A DNA stretch of 24,893 nt from Gracilariopsis chorda (lineage: Eukaryota; Rhodophyta; Florideophyceae; Gracilariales; Gracilariaceae): contig NBIV01000593.1 of assembly GCA_003194525.1 (NCBI GenBank), forward strand, positions 1 through 24,893, in the 5' to 3' direction. The stretch's first letter is position 1. Each line of letters opens with the position of its first letter. The notes below the pieces were generated by a model that did not search any database, had not been told where the DNA came from, and worked only from the letters and a program-made list of their open reading frames with translations. Positions 7,726-17,161 of this stretch are shown in pieces. The position numbers were made by a program, and so were the translations under genes.

Positions 7726-9543
7726 CCATTTTTTGATTTTGTCAGAAAACAGACATCTGACAGTCAAATTTCCAATTTTTTGATTTGCAGAATTGACCTG
7801 TGAACGCGATTTTCCAAAATTCATATTCCGATTCTGAATGCCGCCCTCAGTTTTCCGGAAATTGTGTTTTTGTAGGTCGTGTAGCGTAGCATAGAATAGG
7901 AAATCAAAGATATTTCAGTTTTCTGATTTGGAAAGCTCGGCAAATACAATTTTTTGATACACACCTCCCCCCACGATTGGATCAGGCCCACAGTCCTCCA
8001 AAATCATGATTTTTTCATATTTCTGGGGTGCATTGCTGTTTCCACACAACATTTTCAACATGCTTCTTATTTTCGAAAATGCAATCTTCGATTTTCATCG
8101 CGGCCGACACAATTTTCTGATTTTCCGGTTGCTGTCACTGCAAATCAATTGAAAACCGTGTTCTGGGTCTGGAAACGTCAATTTTCAGTTTTTGCACACC
8201 ATTTTGAAAGCGCCGTACGAAATAGGCCACAGGATTTTTTTTCTATGAGCTCATTTCTGATTTTCGAGCAAATTGCAGAAATTGCGCTCACAACACAGAA
8301 ATTTCGACCAGGAAATGAGTTTTCAGAATTTACACCTGGTTTTTCTACTTGCACCCCAAAAACTGTTCTCTCTGTGATTTTCATGACGAATTTGTGGTTT
8401 TGGAATTTTTGTAAATCGTCAAAAATCAGATTCACCTCACCACTACCATTTTCAGATCAGCCCGATCCATAAATCATATCACCATACCCCAAAATTCCAA
8501 ACTTTTCGGTAATGTTGCTCGAATTCTGAGAATCGGATCCTGACGACCACAATTTTCGAGATCTCAACATTTTTCGATGCACCAAAAAATGCATTTTCCC
8601 CGATTCTAGTCGTTTTCTCACAAAAATTGATTTTTCAATCCTCAAAAGTTGATTTTCGCACGGTTCATTTTTGTCAGTGCTGCGAAAGAAGACGGGTTTG
8701 GTCAGCCTCCGGAAATAAAATTTTTTATCACGTCAGAAATCGCGATTGTGCGATTTCCGACCTGGAAAAACGAGTTGTTCACTCGTTATGAGCGCGTGAA
8801 AACTGTTTTTCGTAAACATCCGGCCCGAAATCATTATTTCCAAATCGCACAGGTGTGAATTTCGATCACCCAGTTTTTATGATCACGCGAAAAATCAGTT
8901 TGATAAAAGTGTGACCAATTTCCGCACATCACGATTTTTCCCGGATCAGAAATCCTTAATCTGACTCAACAAAGGCAAGATTTCTGATCAGCCGATTTTT
9001 TCAAACCAGCGAAAAATCAATTTCGTGCGCTCCTGCTCAATTTTCGCCGAAAATGGTTTTTCCCGCATCGCACATCGCAAAACTGATCACGTGGACCAAA
9101 AAATCATGATCGTGGTTCGGCGAAAAATCAGTTTTTGATTCATAGATGGTTCATGTTTACCGAAAACAATGTTTTGCACCCCAGAAAAATCAGTTTCTTG
9201 TGAATCTGGCCAATTCTTGACCAAAACGATTTTTCTCGGATCAGAAATTGCAAATATGATTCTCAGCGGTAAAAATCTCGCACCACTCACGGTTTCTCTT
9301 TCAGAGAAAAATCATTTTTGCACGATTCCTGTCTATTCTCCATCGATCCTATTTTTCTCAAATCAGAAATCGGGGATAACAGTTTTTTGGGTGCCATAAA
9401 AAATTTGTTCCCTACAGTTCTGCTCATCTGAGTCCTGATTTTTCAGAAAATTGATTTTTCACATACCAGAAAAAGCAATCTACAACTAATTTTCCTGCAC
9501 TCTCCCGGTTGTCAAAAATCTTTATAGACCAATTTACCAGTCC
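7726..9543. repeat. Degenerate spacer repeats related to the 65/66-bp array
   Basis: Order is largely lost, but the same cores (GAAAAATCAGTTT, GATTTTTC, TTTTCAGAAAATTGATTTTTCAC) recur irregularly, for example near 8890, 9015, 9125, 9185, 9305 and 9445. The region looks like an older, diverged part of the array. ORFs inside, such as 7954-8472 (+), have composition typical of translated A/T-rich repeats and no domain I recognise. Confidence 0.6.
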
Positions 9544-9558
9544 TTTTTTTTTTTTTTT
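9544..9558. repeat. Poly(T) run of about 15
   Basis: A homopolymer of T follows CAGTCC. It could be a termination-related T-stretch, a simple slippage tract, or the poly(A) tail of a short retroposed sequence on the minus strand. Nothing decisive is visible. Confidence 0.6.
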
Positions 9559-10107
9559 CATGTTCACAGTCCGTGGATCTGGACAAAATCGTGATTCGTT
9601 TTTTCTCAGGACCTACTTTTCGTTTCTGGAACACCCAATTTTTTTTCCTGCACACGAGCTATCCACTCACCGAAAACCGTGCACTCGTTTCAATTTTTCA
9701 CTCCTCTCCCCCAAAAACATTTTGCAGGTTGACGCCCAATCCAGAGATCACTCGCTGAGTGTAATTTGCGATTTGCGATCTCTTGAGTGTCATTTTGCAC
9801 TTCCTGTAGCCATGGCCAACGCACTGTCAGGCCGTCATTGTTGCTGCGCTCGTACTGCGCGCACTGTACATTGCGCACTGCTGTAACTGCGTATGCAAAA
9901 CCCTACTTTCCGTACTGTCAGCATTACAAGTGTACAGGTTATGCACGTGCGCACCGTAAAACATTTTTTCCTGCACGTGGCCCGGGTGGTGCATGCTTTC
10001 CCACGCGTGGTGGGGTTTGGCATGTCACATTCAGCCGGAAAGCGAAAATTTGTGATCGTAGCATTATGCGAAACGGGAATACAAAACGCACGCACCCCTA
10101 ATTGCAC
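9559..10107. other. Spacer segment with a GC-richer island
   Basis: From about 9787 to 10060 the A/T-rich spacer gives way to a GC-richer stretch full of GCAC/GTGC words (GCGCACTG, ATGCACGTGCGCACC, CTGCACGTGGCCC) and the palindrome CCACGCGTGG (about 9999). ORFs of about 100 codons on both strands are mutually exclusive and unrecognised. This composition change in an otherwise uniform spacer could mark a regulatory element or an old insertion. Confidence 0.4.
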
Positions 10108-11734
10108 CTTAGTATATTCTTATTTTAAACGGGATTCGTTTTGGATTTTCTTGAATATTAATAAAATAATCGCTATTCTGCTCCATACCAGAATCATTGA
10201 TTTTGGGGTCATTTTGGCTGATTTCTGAAAATCGAAAATGAATGCACCAGGTACTTTCCTTTTCGGCATTAATTTATTTTTCCTATACTCAAAACATTTC
10301 TCTTTTTACGTCGAACCCTTTTTATTAACAAAAAACGGGTCAACAAGCTCAAAAGTTGAACAAGTGTGTCAAAACACAGTTTTTTGACAGTTTTTCTGAG
10401 ACATGAGTGATGCACCTTTTGAGAGCTGGAGCTCGAGCAGTCCCGTCAAAAATATTTCCGTTTGCAGTGATCGTAGTGGCACTATTTGATCTACTAGAAA
10501 ACGTTTTTTTAATTTTCAGTCTTTAAAATAATGTCCAGTTATTGCAGTTTAGCTGACCGTGCCAAAAAACGCCATTTTTTTGGACCCACATGATTTCTCA
10601 CTGAAAATAAGAACACCTCCGACTTTTTCCAATGTTTGATTAGTGTTTCAGGTGTATCAGACTTATGTGCAATAGGAACAAGAGCGTCCAATACCAACTC
10701 TGCCAAAACTTTTTTGTGAGCTGCATTTTTCTAAAAAACAGGAGTTGCAAAAATGCCAGTTTTGAACCTGGAAAGTTGATCCTGTTCGTTCATTGTATTT
10801 TTCAGAGCCCTCACAGCTCTTTCCAAGTCTGCACATAGGTGTAACCTAAACTTGGGGAGCAAAGCATAACACAATTGTTCCCTCTGAAAAGTTTCAGAGC
10901 GCAAAATCTTCAAGTCTGTCAAAAAAATGCATTTTTGACCCCATTCTTCATTTTTATGATTCTAGTCCATTGCGACCATCTGTTTCACGACAAATGCTGT
11001 CAATGTTTAAGTTACAGCAGGTTACATGAGACTGCGTACGCATTTTGGAGTTTGTAGATCTGGTAAACAAACCATGAGCACTTTCCAGCGCAAATTTTGG
11101 ACTTTTTGCAACTCGAAAAAAGCAGAGATTGCTTCACTACTTTTGAACTCATCTTGCAATCTGTACAAAACATCCGTCCTTTATACATACTCTATGGGAA
11201 TATAAACACATGGCATTAGATTTGATTTACCCGGAACAGTGTTCCTATTTTCTGCATTTTTCGGCATTTTCTGCCCCAAACAGTGAAGAAATGATAATAA
11301 CTCGAATAAAAACTATTTGCACGTGCTAAAAAGTATACCGGCATGTATTCTAGCTCCAGCTGAAAAGATATGCACCGTTGGTATATGGTGGTTTTGGTAT
11401 GTCAGACAAACTCATTTTTGCTTACTACCCTCACAATCTGTTTTAGCGATTCCATAGTACCATTCTGGTCACTGATTTTTCGCCCACCATTTCTGTAGTT
11501 CAAAATACTCAAGAGCATCAGAACAATCACGCAAAGGCATAGGAGTCTCCATAACTGAAGAACTTTGAAAGATATGACACAATAACCGCTTGGGCCACCA
11601 ACCCAAAAATGCATTTTCAAAAATCTAAACTTTAAGCAGGTAACAAGTCAGAATTCTGAAAATCAGTATCCAAAAAATACAAAAATTGAAAATCAGTCCT
11701 GATTTTCAGATTTCAAAATCGCACTTTTTCGCAC
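10108..11734. other. Spacer region with little recognisable structure
   Basis: The sequence is A/T-rich, with no gene I can support. A loose motif of the form TGCCAAAAAA...GCATTTTT recurs (about 10376, 10560, 10690, 10915), hinting at a very decayed repeat of about 180 bp. The 72-codon minus ORF at 11402-11620 has a hydrophobic stretch but no recognised domain or context. Confidence 0.4.
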
Positions 11735-13178
11735 AACTTGGCAACAAGAATGAAATTTCGAAAAACGGTTTTTCACACCGACCAGGCGTGGTTGCAAAAC
11801 TTGAAAAACGTGGTTTTTACAACTAATTGCCTACGTGAATGAAATTTCAGAAATTGATTTTTCACGCACACCAGGCAGTGTTCCAAAAATTGAAAACCGT
11901 GGTTTTTACTACTACTTGCCAACACGAATGAAATTTCAGGAATTGATTTTTCACATCCACCAGGCAGTGTTCCAAAAATTGAAAATCGTGGTTTTTACTA
12001 GTACTTGCCCACATGAACGAAATTTCAAGAACTGATTTTTCACACCCACCAGGGATGTTTCCAAAAATTGAAAATCGTCGTTTTTACCAGTACTTGCCTA
12101 CATGAATGGAATTTCAGAAATCGATTTTTCACATCGCTCAGGCAGTGTTCCAAAAATTGAAAATCGTCGTTTCTACTAGTACTTGCCTACATGAATGGAA
12201 TTTCAGAAATCGATTTTTCACACCCACGAGGGAAGTTTCCAAAAATTGAAAATCGTGGTTTTTACTAGTACTTGCCTACATGAATGAAATCTCCGGAATT
12301 GATTTTTCACACCCATCAGGCAGTGTTCCAAAAATCGAAAATCGTGGTTTCTACTAGTACTTGCCTACATGAATGGAATTTCAGGAATTGATTTTTCACA
12401 CCCTCCAGGGATGTTTCCAAAAATTGAAAATCGTCGTTTTTACTAGTACTTGCCTACATGAATGAAATTTCAGAAATCGATTTTTCACATCGCTCAGGCA
12501 GTGTTCCAAAAATTGAAAATCGTCGTTTCTACTAGTACTTGCCTACATGAATGGAATTTCAGAAATGGATTTTTCACACCCACCAGGGATGTTTCCAAAA
12601 ATCGAAAACCGTCGTTTTCACTAGTAATTGCCACCATGAATGGAATTTCAGAAATCAATTTTTCACACCCACCAGGGATGTTTTCAAAAATCTATAATCG
12701 TGGTTTTTACTAGTACTTGCCTACATGAATGGAATTTCAGAAATGGATTTTTCACATCCCTCAGGTAGTGTTCCAAAAATTGAAAATCGTTGTTTTTACT
12801 AGTACTTGCCTACATGAATGAAATCTTAGAAATCGATTTTCACACCCACCAGGGATGTTTCCAAAAATTGAAAATCGTCGTTTCTACTAGTACTTGCCTA
12901 CATGAATGGAATTTCAGAAATCGATTTTTCACACCCACCAGGAATTTTTCCAAAAATCGAAAACCGTCGTTTTCACTAGTACTTGCCTACATGAATGGAA
13001 TTTCAGAAATCGATTTTTCACATCGCTCAGGCAGTGTTCCAAAAATTGAAAATCGTCGTTTCTACTAGTACTTGCCTACATGAATGGATTTTCAGAAATC
13101 GATTTTTCACAACCACCAGGGATGTTTCCAAAAATTGAAAATCGTGGTTTTTACCAGTACTTGCCTACACGAATCAAA
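11735..13178. repeat. Tandem array, 89-bp unit, 16 copies with two unit types
   Basis: The word GAATG(A/G)AATTTCAG recurs about every 88-91 bp, from about 11746 to 13080. Each unit contains GATTTTTCACA, a variable segment, TTCCAAAAATTGAAAATCG, and TACTAGTACTTGCCTACAT. The variable segment comes in two forms, CAGGCAGTGTTCC and CAGGGATGTTTCC, which largely alternate. The array lies upstream of the 18S in the sense direction, where rDNA spacers commonly hold enhancers or spacer promoters. Confidence 0.95.
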
Positions 13179-13439
13179 ATTGCGATAACGGATTTTTTGC
13201 GGAAGAACGGTAAGGGCTTCAGCCAATCTGAAAATTTTCCCAGAGAGTGCATGCTCTAACCCATGTTACGAAGGCAAGCAAACGTTTGTGAAAAAATTTT
13301 GTTTTGAGATACGCGGGTGTCAAAAAGTGAAACTCGAAAAAGTGGAAAAATCGTGTTGGAAGGTCCAGTTTTGATTTTTCGCAGTGCTGGTTTTCAGAAT
13401 TCTGACATGCGCGTTTGGTGCCAAAAACGATGTTTTTGC

Positions 13440-13498
13440 AAAAATTGAAAATCGCGATTTTTACTAGTACTTGCCTACATAAGTGAAATTTCGAAAAA
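13440..13498 (+). promoter_or_regulatory. Isolated copy of the 89-bp repeat core, candidate promoter-proximal element
   Basis: About 260 bp past the array, the block AAAAATTGAAAATCGCGATTTTTACTAG and the following TACTTGCCTACATAAGTGAAATTTCG reproduce the array unit's core. In other rDNA spacers, spacer repeats are duplicates of the gene promoter, so a lone copy nearer the gene is a promoter candidate. There is no direct evidence for a transcription start. Confidence 0.3.
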
Positions 13499-13502
13499 AA
13501 AC

Positions 13503-13552
13503 CTAAGTCGAAGTTAGAAGTCCCAAAGTGCAATTTCGCACATTCGACTTAG
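13503..13552. repeat. Inverted repeat with nested hairpin
   Basis: CTAAGTCGAA (13503-13512) and TTCGACTTAG (13543-13552) are perfect 10-bp inverted arms around 30 nt. Inside the loop a second small hairpin, GTGC/GCAC (13528-13541), fits. It could form a cruciform or structured RNA between the spacer array and the 18S, for example a protein-binding site or a transcript-processing signal. Confidence 0.6.
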
Positions 13553-13648
13553 TATTGCAAAACTTTTTTGTCGACGAAGGTTTGTTGACATATTGTAATC
13601 CGGTCACCCTTTTGGGGCGGTCTTTACTGTGTTTCCTTTGTCCCTAGG

Positions 13649-13658
13649 TGGGCAAGTG
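13649..13658. other. Candidate target-site duplication, left copy
   Basis: TGGGCAAGTG here is identical to 18190-18199 at the other side of the LINE. A ten-base match at the expected spacing is unlikely by chance and marks the probable 3' boundary of the antisense element. Confidence 0.55.
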
Positions 13659-14155
13659 GCTAACACTACTAGCTAAGATCACTGCCGAGTTCCCAATGTG
13701 AGTATCCAGCCTCACCATTGGCTCCATTCTGTCAGTCTGCACTGTGCATTGTGCATTGCATTGCCCTTGTTTGACACACGTGTCCAGCATGTGCGGCTTG
13801 CATGCATTTGGCTTCCTCAAGTCTGGGATCACCGCTTCGCTCTCGACTTCAACATTCTCCTTGTGCGCCTTCCCTTTTGCGACAGCGTCCATCGTCACTC
13901 CCGGCAACTCATCCATACGACTCCCGAATAGCGCGCGACCACTACGTTCTGCCCGCCGCCTTTTCTTCCTAGCACACCTCATCACGCCGCTGGCAAGGCA
14001 CCAAATACTGCCCTGAGTGGGTGTATGGCAGCGCCCAGCCTGCCATGGTGCGCCTATTCATGTTAGTCCTGTCGCCCCTTTGTCGGGGTCAACTCACCGC
14101 GTCATCGACGGCCAGCCACTCAGGCCGAGGCCTGCGCAGTATTCCCCACTGACTC
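13659..14155 (-). other. LINE 3' region (untranslated) with a small Cys-containing ORF
   Basis: After the ORF2 stop the sequence continues GC-rich for about 500 bp up to the candidate target-site repeat. A 113-codon frame (13985-13644) is basic at its start (RKKRRR) and has a Cys/His cluster (CKPHMLDTC, CNAQC), but it does not match a standard zinc knuckle. It runs a few codons past the element boundary and is in a different frame from ORF2. It is more likely chance or a remnant than a gene. Confidence 0.5.
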
Positions 14156-17100
14156 CTATCGCGCCACACCACGACTTCCTCTCACAACGCTGCTGGTGGG
14201 GGGCGTGCTTACGTTGCCCCTACGCTGGGTGCCTGAACGCCTCCGGAGCGACCTTAGTGCCTTCATTAGGCTGCGTGTGCCCTGACTTCGCCAGACTGAC
14301 CTTCCCAGCGCCATCCTAACCTCACTTTGCTCTTCGGCAGTGAGGGTGGTCTTTGGCGTCGGTAACTTATACAAGTACCAGCATATACAGCGGTACTTTA
14401 TCCACAGTGGCATATCGGCTCTCAGAGCTGGCACCGCCGTGCGCCGCGAGACGTTTGGGAGCGGTCGTGTTTTGTGTCGGTTTACCCACTGCATCTGGCA
14501 TGCCCAAACACCTGCCAGCGCCTCAGCACATTTGTCTTGTAGCCGTCGCAAATCCCCTAGCCACTCTGGCACAACCGGAGAGTGCGTCAGTTTTGCGTAG
14601 TAGTGCAGTGCTCTGCGCGCCAGTTTAGCCCTATGTTCTTCCATGCTATCGCCTGCACGGCTAACCATTGCCAGCCTTGAAAGTCTACTGGTCAGTTTCC
14701 GGCACAAGCGCCTGTACCTGTATTCACTTGAGTAAAACCCAACCAATGCCGCAGCTCGCGCTGTGTCTGTGAGCGTTTTCCTTGGCCTGGCCAAACACCA
14801 TGCCAATCCTCTCCGTTTCAACTCTTCGCAACGTTCTTTTGCCACCGCTGATATCGGAGTGCAGGGCAGCGCGTAGTCTATTCGAGCAATTACCTGCGAA
14901 CGCAGCAGCCTGTACTTTTGTAGCGGTGAAACCGGTATTCCCTTCAATGCCGTCATGATCTTGTGAAGCACGAACCCTGCCGCTGTTATTCTGCTTAAGT
15001 ATCTTCCATCCGTAACGCCATTCCGCGTCATTGTGACTCCCAGGTACTGAGCTTCGTGTACATTCCTGAGCTTAGTCCCATTCAGCGTCACCCCCTGAGC
15101 ATCAGTCATCGCAACGCTCTTATCCGCGTTCCAGCACATTCCGTTGGCTTGGGCCCAGCTCTGTACTTCTCCAAGTATTTCCTGTAACGTTCCGATTGAC
15201 TTCGCCATACCTGCGGTGTCGTCACAATAGCAGGATATACCATCAGGGTACTTTGCGCAGACCCTTGAAAGCAGGGGATCCATAAAGATGTTGTAAAGCG
15301 TAGGGCTCACTACATCCCCCTGGGGTACCCCACATACCAGCTCTATACTTGCTTCCTCTGTTCGTTGCCCCTTTGTTCGTACTTGCATGGGGGCCAGCAG
15401 AGGGGTGAGCATCGCGGTGATTGCCGATCCTAACTTTTGTTCACAGAGTTCTATGATTCGGGCTCTGGGAACCATGTCGTATGCCCTCCTTAGATCCAGT
15501 ATCGCCACCTGATTCTTCCCTTGCCGCACTGCATTATCGGCATGGAGTATTGCAAACTCTGTTCCAACGTGCTTTTGGAAACCCCACTGGTTGGGGTGGA
15601 AGTGGTAGGCCTTTGTGATTACAGCATTGATTGCCGATGAAACCGCTTTCCTCATGTGTGACAGTAGCATGATTGGCCTATAGCTCTCGGGCCTGGAGAC
15701 ATCGCCCTTCTTGAACAGTGGAGCTACAACCCCATCTCTTAGTGCTCTCGGCATATATTCGGTCCGTCCAACTGCCGCCCAGATCTCAAAAAGCAGGCTA
15801 CCGAAGCCATCCGGGCTGATCTGCAACATCTCGAATACTATACCATCCTCACCAGGAGCCTTGTTCTTTTTCCCTCTAATGATCGCGCGCTTGATTTCGT
15901 CCTTCAGCTCGGGGATCGGGTAGAATTGTCTCACCTGTACTGGATCATCGTTTCGTTGCGTAGAAGAAAGGTAGTTAGAAAAGGCCGAGGGGTCTACCTG
16001 TGGTGTGTCAGTGTCGTCTACTGCCAGGCCAAAGCGTGCTAGCGCCTTGTTTAACCTGGTTACTGTGTCCGCTTCTGAATCATTTGCAATATCTGACATG
16101 GCCTGACGCAAGAGTCTACGTTTGTTTCGGCGGAAGGCCCGTTTGATTTCTCGATCTACAGCATTCACCTTCCGCCTGACTGAATCACATTCTCTTTCCG
16201 CAGCTTTGCGGAGCAGTTTCCTTTTCTGCTTAGCCTTCTTCTCGAGTGTGTGCGTCCATCCTGGGCGGAACCTAGGAGGCTTCCTGTGCACATGTCGTAA
16301 CCACGGCTGGACAGTTTCTCGTACTACGTCGCACATGAGCCCTTCAAGCTCTTCCGGGGATTGGACTCCTACTGCCTTGTCAGATAATGCTGGTAGTTGT
16401 GCATCGTAGTGCTCCTTCACCTGTTTCCGGATCGTCTGGTTCCTGAGGACTTTGGCGGGAATCCGTAGCCCTCCTGACTGGCGTTGTCTGTATCTGGTGA
16501 TGACTAGGCGATGGCGGGACTTCTGATCCCATGACCCATGTTTGATCGTGCAGCAGACGGTGTCCAAGCCCTTGCACACCGACAGGTCTACGTTGCTGGA
16601 TCCCTGTTTCGAGCGGTACGTAGCTCCAGCCGGGATAGAGGCACGGTAATGTTGGCGTATCACAAAGTTCCTTAGCGCAACTCCTCGCTGTGTCTTCTTC
16701 TTGTCCCAGTCCGTATGGCGGGCGTTAAAGTCGCCTGCAACGATGGCGGCAGGGCCGCCAGCGGCGGCGAGGTGGTCGAGCAGCTTGGTGAGGTCGTGGG
16801 GTGTGGCGCGGGGACTGGCGTAGACTCCTGAGAGGGAAACCTCTTCATGAAGGGCCGGCGAGTAGCACGTGACTGTCATGGCCTGGTATGTGGGGGTACA
16901 GACACCGGCGGCGTTACGTACAGTGAGTGGTGTGCGGACGCACACCAAAACGCCTCCCTGGTGACGGTTTGCAAGTGGAACGTGGGGCGCGTCGCTCAGG
17001 AAACACTCCATACCTGGTATGTGTATGGGCGTCGTGGGCGACAGCCACGTTTCTGTAATTACGAGTGCGTCAAGCTGATGTAGCCGCACAATGCGTGACA

Positions 17101-17161
17101 GCATTGCTGCCGCGTCTGCTGGGCCACGAAATCCTTCAACGTTCAGTAAGCCGACATTCAT
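14156..17161 (-). CDS. LINE ORF2: APE-type endonuclease and reverse transcriptase
   Basis: This 1001-residue protein carries out target-primed reverse transcription: the endonuclease nicks DNA and the polymerase copies the element RNA at the nick. Residues 1-225 form an exonuclease/endonuclease/phosphatase domain with N7, E37 (ITETW), GDFNA (D144, N146), NVDL (D192) and SRH (H217). The usual SDH has Arg at the middle position. Residues 240-350 are basic and helical. About 412-700 is the reverse transcriptase, with KAPGEDG (434-440), YRPI (494-497), motif A ILDLRRAYD (D556), motif B GVPQGDVVSPTLYN, and motif C YCDD (645-648). YADD is commoner in LINEs. A thumb and a basic C-terminal tail follow, and no clear CCHC knuckle is seen. 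The start ATG overlaps the ORF1 stop (TAATG), pointing to coupled reinitiation. No stop or frameshift is present, so the gene may be active. I did not assign a clade. Confidence 0.93.
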   Translation of the reverse strand: MNVGLLNVEGFRGPADAAAMLSRIVRLHQLDALVITETWLSPTTPIHIPGMECFLSDAPHVPLANRHQGGVLVCVRTPLTVRNAAGVCTPTYQAMTVTCYSPALHEEVSLSGVYASPRATPHDLTKLLDHLAAAGGPAAIVAGDFNARHTDWDKKKTQRGVALRNFVIRQHYRASIPAGATYRSKQGSSNVDLSVCKGLDTVCCTIKHGSWDQKSRHRLVITRYRQRQSGGLRIPAKVLRNQTIRKQVKEHYDAQLPALSDKAVGVQSPEELEGLMCDVVRETVQPWLRHVHRKPPRFRPGWTHTLEKKAKQKRKLLRKAAERECDSVRRKVNAVDREIKRAFRRNKRRLLRQAMSDIANDSEADTVTRLNKALARFGLAVDDTDTPQVDPSAFSNYLSSTQRNDDPVQVRQFYPIPELKDEIKRAIIRGKKNKAPGEDGIVFEMLQISPDGFGSLLFEIWAAVGRTEYMPRALRDGVVAPLFKKGDVSRPESYRPIMLLSHMRKAVSSAINAVITKAYHFHPNQWGFQKHVGTEFAILHADNAVRQGKNQVAILDLRRAYDMVPRARIIELCEQKLGSAITAMLTPLLAPMQVRTKGQRTEEASIELVCGVPQGDVVSPTLYNIFMDPLLSRVCAKYPDGISCYCDDTAGMAKSIGTLQEILGEVQSWAQANGMCWNADKSVAMTDAQGVTLNGTKLRNVHEAQYLGVTMTRNGVTDGRYLSRITAAGFVLHKIMTALKGIPVSPLQKYRLLRSQVIARIDYALPCTPISAVAKERCEELKRRGLAWCLARPRKTLTDTARAAALVGFYSSEYRYRRLCRKLTSRLSRLAMVSRAGDSMEEHRAKLARRALHYYAKLTHSPVVPEWLGDLRRLQDKCAEALAGVWACQMQWVNRHKTRPLPNVSRRTAVPALRADMPLWIKYRCICWYLYKLPTPKTTLTAEEQSEVRMALGRSVWRSQGTRSLMKALRSLRRRSGTQRRGNVSTPPTSSVVRGSRGVAR

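Noticed and set aside
7954..8472. 172-codon plus ORF in the degenerate spacer
   Set aside because: It is Phe/Ser-rich, as expected from T-rich repeats, and has no recognisable motif.
11402..11620. Minus ORF with a hydrophobic stretch resembling a membrane anchor
   Set aside because: It is only 72 codons in A/T-rich spacer, where hydrophobic codons are expected. It has no homology I recognise.
6500..13178. Regular repeats resembling a CRISPR array
   Set aside because: Units are contiguous 65/66- and 89-bp tandem repeats without unique spacers, and the DNA is eukaryotic rDNA spacer.
5089..13650. A linked 5S rRNA or tRNA gene in the spacer
   Set aside because: I looked for 5S internal promoter-like blocks and tRNA cloverleaf motifs by eye and found none.
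13620..13650. Splice-acceptor-like TTTCCTTTGTCCCTAG before the left target repeat
   Set aside because: There is no donor or transcript context. A pyrimidine run followed by TAG is easily met by chance in this T-rich spacer.
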